Shown: positions 33,725 through 39,284 of the stretch, piece after piece
Layout of the letters: the number at the start of each line of letters is the position of its first letter
Numbering within the stretch: position 1 is the first letter of the stretch
From: Crocosphaera sp.
GTDB lineage: Bacteria; Cyanobacteriota; Cyanobacteriia; Cyanobacteriales; Microcystaceae
Reading direction: 5' to 3'
Assembly (NCBI GenBank): GCA_030066295.1
Contig: JASJBX010000022.1
Coordinates: 1-39,284 of the forward strand
DNA length: 39,284 bases
Made by a program: the position numbers and the translations under genes
Notes under the pieces: generated by a model
Databases searched by the model: none
Told to the model about the DNA's origin: nothing
What the model saw: only the letters and a program-made list of their open reading frames with translations

Positions 33725-35647
33725 TTAGCTAAAACCCCAATTAATTGTAGGTTTAACTCCTGCTTTATCAACCACGGCGTAGTTCATATCAGTAAATTGT
33801 GACGGAGATAATTTAAAGATCCAATAACTATTGGTTCCGTAACTTTCTCCTGTTTCATCACACATTACTTTACCCGCCCATTCATCGGCGGGGTCTTCTG
33901 CATCGGTTATTAATTCGATGCCACAATTATTGAGTAATTCTTTCATTTTTTCACTCATTTCCTGGGCATTAGGATGATCAGATAAGCCATATTCTCCAGG
34001 TAATTCTTGCAGAATATTTAAAGGACTTTCTGAGAGATTTCCATCTTCCATCAAGCTTTTCATGGCCATACGGAAAGCATCTAAAAAGCTGACTTTAGTT
34101 TGAGGAGTCATTAACTGTTTAATATCGGTTTCACTGATGTTAACTTTTAAACCAGAAATACCTAATTCTGCTTTTATACTATCAACAGAGTTTTCACTTT
34201 TAGCTTGATCACCATAGCTAAAACTAGACACTTCATTGCCTTCAGCATCTAACAGTTTACCCATGTCACCTTTATCGTTCCAAATAGCCGTTTTACTACC
34301 AAAACTAAAGCCTCCTGACTCTTGATGAACTTCATTAGTATAAACTCGAATCATTTGACCTGCGGCTAAAGATGTCCCTTCAGGAAAAGCAAAAAGTTGA
34401 TCTTTTCCGATGGAAGTCACTTTCCAGTTAGATAAATCTGCTGCTGCATTACCACTGTTACGAATCTCAATATATTCATCAGATTGAGTGCGTTTTACAT
34501 GACCATGATAAACAATTTCTGAAATCTCAACGTTAGCAATACCAGGAGTCCCATTAACTTGCACTGAATAGGTACGATATCCTGAATCAGTAAAAGCGTT
34601 AAACTCTGCCCCATAAGACCATAAAACAGTGCCATTTAAGTTACCTAACGCCCAGCTACCTTTGTGTTTAATTGCACTAACTGAACCTTTATTGGGATAA
34701 TATAAACCGACACAATCACCTGCTTTAACAGCAATAGGACTCGATAAAGTGAGTTCATTTAATCCTGTTTTTGGGGTTACTTGTTCGCTTCTCCCGACAA
34801 TCGACCAATTATTACCATCCTGTCTGAAAATAACAAGTTGTACCGGTAAATTGTTATCTGCCCAAATCTTCCAGTAATTGACATATCCATCTACATTAAT
34901 GGCATTATTCGTATCAACTAAGTAAAAATTACTGGCACTATCAGTAAATTGACGATGGATAAGATCATTACCCCCCGTTAACATCTTTTGTTTTAAAAAA
35001 TCTAAGTTTTCTTCAGTCCAAGTTGCATCATGAATGGTTCCATTATTATTGTTAGAACTATGATCTAAAACATCACCATTTAAAGGATAATAAGCCATTA
35101 ACCCTTCTTCTTTTCCTGTTAAACGGTGGTTCATATCTTGTTTGATTTCTTCCTGGCTACGGGCTTTATTCCAGATACGAACTTCTGCCATTTTACCCAC
35201 AAAGAAATTATCTACTCTTCCCAACCAATAACTAGTATTTGTCGTATAAAAATTGACTGGGGCAGATTCAGTGGCAAATAGTTCTCCGTCGCGATAAATT
35301 TTGTACTCAGTATTTTCTTTTACCCAGGCGATATGAACCCATTTATCCTTACTTTCAAAGAAATTATTTAATATTTTGGAATAGCGATTGCCAGAGGTAT
35401 CATAAGAGTCATAATGTAACCCATTATTACTAGGAGATACCCACATTCCGGGTTTACGATAGGCATCTCCTTGTTTACCAATAAATCCATGATAATTAGA
35501 ATTTAAAATTGCTGGATTAATCCAAAGAGAAATCGTAAAAACTGTATTATTTTCAAAAGGTTCTTTAATTTCTATATAATCGTTTTGCCCATCAAAACTT
35601 AAAACTGATTGTAAATTTTGTTTTTTTAGAGTTTGTACAGCCGTCAT
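33725..35647 (-). CDS. LamG and lamin-tail-domain surface-type protein
   Basis: 640 residues, no signal peptide. About 12-195 is a LamG/concanavalin-like sheet domain (LSFDGQNDYIEI, SLWINPAIL, KWVHIAWVKENTEYKIYRDG, KMAEVRIWNKARSQEEI, LMAYYPLNG). About 225-365 is a beta-rich region that may be a further carbohydrate-binding-like sheet. About 370-480 is a lamin-tail domain (VEISEIVYHGHVKRTQSDEY, then NAAADLSNWKV, FPEGTSLAAGQMIRVYT, TAIWNDKGDMGKLLDAEG). About 485-640 is a mixed alpha/beta domain I do not recognise. It is likely a secreted or surface binding protein by a leaderless route. A copy of part of its lamin-tail region lies upstream as a pseudogene fragment. Confidence 0.8.
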   Translation of the reverse strand: MTAVQTLKKQNLQSVLSFDGQNDYIEIKEPFENNTVFTISLWINPAILNSNYHGFIGKQGDAYRKPGMWVSPSNNGLHYDSYDTSGNRYSKILNNFFESKDKWVHIAWVKENTEYKIYRDGELFATESAPVNFYTTNTSYWLGRVDNFFVGKMAEVRIWNKARSQEEIKQDMNHRLTGKEEGLMAYYPLNGDVLDHSSNNNNGTIHDATWTEENLDFLKQKMLTGGNDLIHRQFTDSASNFYLVDTNNAINVDGYVNYWKIWADNNLPVQLVIFRQDGNNWSIVGRSEQVTPKTGLNELTLSSPIAVKAGDCVGLYYPNKGSVSAIKHKGSWALGNLNGTVLWSYGAEFNAFTDSGYRTYSVQVNGTPGIANVEISEIVYHGHVKRTQSDEYIEIRNSGNAAADLSNWKVTSIGKDQLFAFPEGTSLAAGQMIRVYTNEVHQESGGFSFGSKTAIWNDKGDMGKLLDAEGNEVSSFSYGDQAKSENSVDSIKAELGISGLKVNISETDIKQLMTPQTKVSFLDAFRMAMKSLMEDGNLSESPLNILQELPGEYGLSDHPNAQEMSEKMKELLNNCGIELITDAEDPADEWAGKVMCDETGESYGTNSYWIFKLSPSQFTDMNYAVVDKAGVKPTINWGFS

Positions 35648-36274
35648 TTTGAAAATCTCCTAATACTGTTGTTATGATTAAAAAGTCACAAAAAATTAAT
35701 TTTTTACTTTTAATGATTAATTAGAATTTATAATTAGTTGTTGAGAATTTATAAACTCTAAAGAATCCTTTTTGTGCTTAATTTCATTATGTCATGATCA
35801 TTGTGATAATCGCCACTAGAAAAAGTACGTAAATCTGAGAATATTTTTAAGCAAGTCAGTAATTTTACTAATCTTTTTTTTAAGAAAGATTAAAATCCCA
35901 TGAAAGGTTAACTACATGGGATTTTAATTCAACTTAATCACTCTATTTTTTAGTGATTATCGTAACTAAAACTAGACACTTCATGACCTTCAGCATCTAA
36001 TAATTTACCCATGTCTCCTTTATCGTTCCAAATAGCCGTTTTACTGCCAAAACTAAAGCCTCTCTCCTATTAATTGAGGACTTAAGTTCGAGAAATATTA
36101 CTCAACTTAGGTCAACAGTTTTTATTATTTTTTTATCATAGATCAATGGCATCTCTCTAACTGTTAATTACTATTACTAAATTTTTAAGCAATATTGAGA
36201 AAAATATAGATTTATTAAGTCATTGAGTTGTTAGTTAATTGATATGTGGTTTCTCCATTCATTTTCTTGAATCC
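35648..36274. other. 627-base spacer with hairpin and gene relic
   Basis: AT-rich. It contains the lamin-tail fragment at 35950-36069 and, 22 bases beyond its stop codon, the perfect 14-bp inverted repeat ATTAAAATCCCATG (35889-35902) / CATGGGATTTTAAT (35915-35928). That repeat may be the old terminator of the lost gene. I see nothing else that codes for a protein. Confidence 0.6.
35950..36069 (-). pseudogene. C-terminal fragment of a second lamin-tail gene
   Basis: Positions 35966-36061 match 34218-34313 of the intact LamG/lamin-tail gene at 90 of 96 bases by eye. On the minus strand the fragment reads GFSFGSKTAIWNDKGDMGKL, then LDAEGHEVSSFSYDNH and a TAA stop at 35950-35952. In-frame TAG at 36067-36069 closes it upstream. 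In the intact gene the lamin tail is followed by about 160 more residues, whereas here the protein ended right after it. So this is the remnant of a distinct paralogue whose 5' part is gone. Confidence 0.8.
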
Positions 36275-38281
36275 TTACTTATGTCCTAATATTTTATCCC
36301 GAAGATGTTTGATTTTATCTCTATATTTGGCTGCTTCTTCAAACTCTAAATTGTTAGCTGCTTCTTGCATTTTTTGTTCTAATTGTTGAATTAATTCAGG
36401 AAATTTATCTAAGGGTAAATCATCAGCTTGGGTGTACACTTCTTCTAACTGTTGGGTATTCAAACGACGGGATATATCTAAGAAGGATAAAATAGCATTA
36501 CTTGACCCTTTAATGATGGGTTTTGGTGTTATATTATGACGTTTATTATAAGCTATTTGGATGTTTCTTCTTCTTTCTGTTTCTTCGATAGCTTTAATCA
36601 TACTATCGGTTAAATTATCTGCGTATAAAATCGCTTGTCCATTCACATGACGTGCAGCGCGTCCAATCGTTTGAATTAAAGATTTTTCTGCCCTTAAAAA
36701 CCCTTCTTTATCTGCATCTAAAATAGCTACTAAAGAGACTTCAGGTAAGTCTAAACCTTCCCTCAATAAGTTAACACCAATCAGTACATCAAAATCCCCA
36801 TTTCTTAACCCTTGTAAAATTTCGATGCGTTCAATAGATTTAATTTCAGAATGTAGATATTGTACTTTAACGTCTCTTTCTTGGAAATACTCGCTTAAAT
36901 CTTCAGCCATTCGCTTCGTTAACGTGGTAATTAGTACCCTTTCTTGACCTTTAACTCTTTGTTTAATTTCTCCTAATAAATCATCCACTTGTCCCTCGGT
37001 TGGACGCACAAAAATTTCAGGATCTAATACACCCGTTGGGCGGATAATTTGTTCGATAATTCTATCTTCTGATTGTTCAATTTCCCAATTTCCAGGAGTA
37101 GCTGAAACAAAGATACATTGATTTACTTTCTGCCAAAATTCTTCGGATTTTAAAGGTCGATTATCGGCTGCACTGGGTAAACGAAAACCGTGATCAATTA
37201 ACACTTTTTTCCTAGCTTGATCTCCGTTATACATTCCCCTGATTTGGGGTACAGTAACATGGGATTCATCCACAATTAATAACCAATTTTTAGGGAAATA
37301 ATCCACTAAACATTCTGGTGGTGATCCTGGTTTTCTTCCTGCTAGATGACGGGAATAATTTTCTACCCCATTACAATAACCGACCTCTCTCAACAATTCT
37401 AAATCATACCGAGTTCTCTGATCAATTCGTTGTGCTTCTAATAATTTACCTGCTTTTTCTAAGCATTCTATTTGTTCTTTTAATTCTATTTCTATAGCTT
37501 GACAAGCAGCTTCTAGTTGTTCCTCTGGGGTAACAAAATGTCGTGCAGGATAAATATTTATACTTTTTAGACTATTTAGAATCTCTCCTGTAACGGGATC
37601 TAAATAACGAATGGCATCAATTTCATCTCCAAAAAACTCAACTCGTATCACTCTATCTTCATAAGCTGGAACAATCTCTAAAACATCTCCTTTTACCCGA
37701 AATCTTCCCCTTTGTAATTCCAGATCATTACGAGAATATTGAATGGTAACCAACTCCCTTAACAGTTGTCTTTGATTGACTTCTTTTCCCACTTCTAAAG
37801 GGACAGAAGCTTTTAAATATTCGGCGGGCATTCCTAACCCATAAATACAACTAATAGACGCGACAACAATGACATCTTTTCGTTCAAATAATGACCGCGT
37901 TGCAGAGTGCCTTAACATATCAATTTCATCGTTAATGGAGGCACTTTTTTCAATATAAGTATCACTCACAGGAATGTAAGCTTCTGGTTGATAATAGTCA
38001 TAATAACTGATAAAATATTCTACTGCATTATCAGGAAAAAATTGTCTTAATTCGTTGCATAATTGGGCTGCTAACGTTTTATTATGTGCTAAAACTAAGG
38101 TGGGTTTTCCTATCTTTTCAATCACCGCAGCAATAGAGAACGTTTTTCCTGTTCCGGTTGCCCCTAATAAGGTTTGAAATCGATTTCCTGCTGTTATTGA
38201 TTGTGTTAATTGTTTAATGGCCGAGGGTTGATCGCCTCTAGGTTTAAAAGGGGCTTTTAAATTGAAAGAGTTAATAAACAT
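36275..38281 (-). CDS. uvrB: Excinuclease ABC subunit B
   Basis: 668 residues, normal length. UvrB takes damaged DNA from UvrA and positions UvrC for incision in nucleotide excision repair. Present are the P-loop GATGTGKT (40-47), the DNA-gripping hairpin around [12 protein letters not shown] (about 93-104), the helicase blocks [33 protein letters not shown] and QTIGRAARH, and the C-terminal UVR domain ([20 protein letters not shown]) that contacts UvrC. ATG 38281 is the natural start. Confidence 0.97.
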   Translation of the reverse strand: MFINSFNLKAPFKPRGDQPSAIKQLTQSITAGNRFQTLLGATGTGKTFSIAAVIEKIGKPTLVLAHNKTLAAQLCNELRQFFPDNAVEYFISYYDYYQPEAYIPVSDTYIEKSASINDEIDMLRHSATRSLFERKDVIVVASISCIYGLGMPAEYLKASVPLEVGKEVNQRQLLRELVTIQYSRNDLELQRGRFRVKGDVLEIVPAYEDRVIRVEFFGDEIDAIRYLDPVTGEILNSLKSINIYPARHFVTPEEQLEAACQAIEIELKEQIECLEKAGKLLEAQRIDQRTRYDLELLREVGYCNGVENYSRHLAGRKPGSPPECLVDYFPKNWLLIVDESHVTVPQIRGMYNGDQARKKVLIDHGFRLPSAADNRPLKSEEFWQKVNQCIFVSATPGNWEIEQSEDRIIEQIIRPTGVLDPEIFVRPTEGQVDDLLGEIKQRVKGQERVLITTLTKRMAEDLSEYFQERDVKVQYLHSEIKSIERIEILQGLRNGDFDVLIGVNLLREGLDLPEVSLVAILDADKEGFLRAEKSLIQTIGRAARHVNGQAILYADNLTDSMIKAIEETERRRNIQIAYNKRHNITPKPIIKGSSNAILSFLDISRRLNTQQLEEVYTQADDLPLDKFPELIQQLEQKMQEAANNLEFEEAAKYRDKIKHLRDKILGHK

Positions 38282-38543
38282 TGTATTAAAATTATGATTT
38301 TAGTAGTGGAGTTGACAGTCAAATATTAATTTCTATGCTCCACTTACGTTAAAAAAGATATGTAGGGAATTGTAACATTAAATTTAGGTGTCTATGGTGT
38401 TTTCCCTGGGTATTTTAGATAGTTTCACCCATTTAGGTGAGTTGTAACCCCTAACATGGATGAAGCCATCAGCTAATGTTAAGGAGTATCCTAGTGGGTG
38501 TAGAGGGCATAAAGATTAATAGTCTCTACGGGAGTGTGACACC

Positions 38544-38687
38544 ATGTCTATCAAAAAAATGGCATTCGATACAGTTGTTATTCTTGCATTCTTGATTGGG
38601 ACAGGTTTTCTCTTTAACTATATCCTAGGAAATTCTTTCTCAAATCCTCTTATGGGTAATACTATTACCACAGAAGAACAGGCTTAA
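38544..38687 (+). CDS. 47-residue single-TM microprotein
   Basis: ATG 38544 opens a 48-codon frame to TAA at 38685-38687. The protein begins MSIKKMAFDTVVILAFLIGT, with a basic start and one hydrophobic helix (about 9-28), then a polar tail ending TITTEEQA. GGAG lies about nine bases before the ATG, and a strong terminator follows at 38859-38883, so a dedicated transcript is likely. Function is unknown; small one-helix proteins of photosynthetic complexes have this size, but I see no match to a named one. Confidence 0.6.
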   Translation: MSIKKMAFDTVVILAFLIGTGFLFNYILGNSFSNPLMGNTITTEEQA

Positions 38688-38858
38688 TTCTTGTCATGAT
38701 TTCATGATAAATAGTGAGGAATCTCTGCATTCTAACCTTATTAGTTCACCCAACTAGATGAAGATTTCTACGAGGGAACTATGGGATATTAAGAACAGAA
38801 AGAACAAAAGTTTTCCCTACATCGAGATTTCCTCCTCAGATGTACCAGATGACCTCCT

Positions 38859-38883
38859 CCACCCTACAAATAGGGTGGTTTTT
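38859..38883 (+). terminator. Rho-independent terminator
   Basis: CCACCCTA (38859-38866), a CAAA loop and TAGGGTGG (38871-38878), followed by TTTTT (38879-38883): a textbook stem and T-run on the plus strand. It lies about 170 bases past the microprotein gene, so the transcript would have a long 3' untranslated region. Confidence 0.82.
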
Positions 38884-38918
38884 ATTTGTCAATTTACTAC
38901 CTTAATCAATCTAATAAA

Positions 38919-38949
38919 ACTGTAGGGTGGGCATTGCCCACCCTACAGT
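38919..38949. repeat. Perfect 15-bp-arm palindrome
   Basis: ACTGTAGGGTGGGCA (38919-38933) and its exact complement at 38935-38949 flank a single T. It lies five bases past the stop of the radical-SAM gene, on its 3' side. It lacks a T-run. The core GTAGGGTGGGC is a dispersed palindrome that I recall from several cyanobacterial genomes, and a decayed relative lies at 3067-3105. Confidence 0.8.
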
Positions 38950-38954
38950 AGTGT

Positions 38955-39284
38955 TTAAGCGTTAACTAAACTACGAGTATGACGTTCTTTTAAATAGGCC
39001 ATAAACTCTCTTCCTTCCCGTAAACGACGGACTAACATTTGCGGATCACCTAACATTTCTTTAACAATAGGAACGATGGTACGACGACGGAAATAGAAAC
39101 GACGATACATCTGTTCAACTCCCTCTTCAATTTCAGCAGCAGAGAGATTAGGATATTGTAAAGTGGACATTTGAATACCGGAACTAGCTACTAAGTTTCC
39201 GTTAGTAAACCAACCATTTTCTTGCGCTTGTTTATATAATTCTGTGCCAGGATAAGGAGAAGCAATAGACACTTGAATAGTATG
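38955..39284 (-). CDS. hpnJ: 3' part of a radical-SAM protein, hopanoid-associated HpnJ-like (partial)
   Basis: The frame is open through the window edge; 109 codons plus stop are visible (HTIQVSIASPYPGTELYKQA onward). SIASPYPGTELYKQAQENGW is the 'PYPGTE' block common near the end of B12-binding radical-SAM enzymes. The later QYPNLSAAEIEEGVEQMYRR and FYFRRRTIVPIVKEMLGD match the tails of hopanoid-associated HpnJ-like proteins. The GTG at 39272 is internal, not the start. The iron-sulfur cysteines lie outside the window, so the subfamily is uncertain. Confidence 0.7.
   Translation of the reverse strand, partial: HTIQVSIASPYPGTELYKQAQENGWFTNGNLVASSGIQMSTLQYPNLSAAEIEEGVEQMYRRFYFRRRTIVPIVKEMLGDPQMLVRRLREGREFMAYLKERHTRSLVNA

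Noticed and set aside
1-39284. CRISPR array, tRNA or rRNA genes
   Set aside because: No spaced direct repeats of CRISPR type, no cloverleaf with a T-loop GTTCRA pattern in a fitting context, and no rRNA-like conserved blocks were noticed by eye.

Overview
The window looks like a chromosomal piece of a unicellular, AT-rich cyanobacterium of the Cyanothece/Crocosphaera type. The evidence is psaD, a photosystem II S4-domain protein, ftrV, system-II cytochrome c assembly genes (ccdA, ccs1), trpE directly behind psaD, many scattered HIP1 octamers (GCGATCGC), PEP-CTERM proteins, and cyanobacterial heptanucleotide tandem repeats. The genus is inferred from composition and protein style, not from a database match.

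Layout. 1-2200: the right end of an IS200/IS605-type element (its tnpB lies left of the window) runs into folC, followed by ccdA. 2201-9180: a surface-protein block on the minus strand, with a small PEP-CTERM protein and a 1845-residue beta-helix/cadherin/dockerin protein. 9181-17555: ccs1, a TPR membrane protein, a lipase-like and a signal-peptide-bearing hydratase-like gene, a GT-C glycosyltransferase with TPR tail, a GDSL PEP-CTERM protein and a GT4 glycosyltransferase. 17727-23622: a small conserved protein, a cation-chloride-cotransporter-like carrier, an acyltransferase, a GSP17M-like membrane protein, an NKWYS/sulfotransferase-like protein and the PSII S4 protein. 23635-30361: an anti-sigma kinase-like protein, rlmD, a hypothetical gene, a tnpB-less omega-RNA/IS end touching trpE, trpE, psaD, a sugar-type solute-binding protein and ftrV. 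30540-33651: a two-TM coiled-coil protein with a HicA-like C-terminus, a livM-type permease and a small coiled-coil/TM protein. 33725-36274: a LamG/lamin-tail protein and a relic of a second lamin-tail gene. 36275-39284: uvrB, a 47-residue membrane microprotein with its own terminator, and the 3' end of a radical-SAM gene (hpnJ-like).

Most genes are single housekeeping units interrupted by accessory insertions. ccdA and ccs1 belong to one pathway (delivery of reductant and heme attachment to c-type cytochromes) but are split by the surface-protein block. psaD and trpE run in the same direction with a structured 197-base spacer between them.

The most noteworthy points are: (1) a membrane-anchored coiled-coil protein ending in a HicA-like RNase-toxin fold with no antitoxin next to it; (2) a possible cyanobacterial cohesin/dockerin arrangement, where a PEP-CTERM protein made almost wholly of a cohesin-like domain sits beside a giant protein carrying the same domain plus a C-terminal dockerin; (3) two IS200/IS605 ends that appear to supply the start codon of folC and the stop codon of trpE; (4) a 94%-identical lamin-tail gene fragment upstream of its intact relative.
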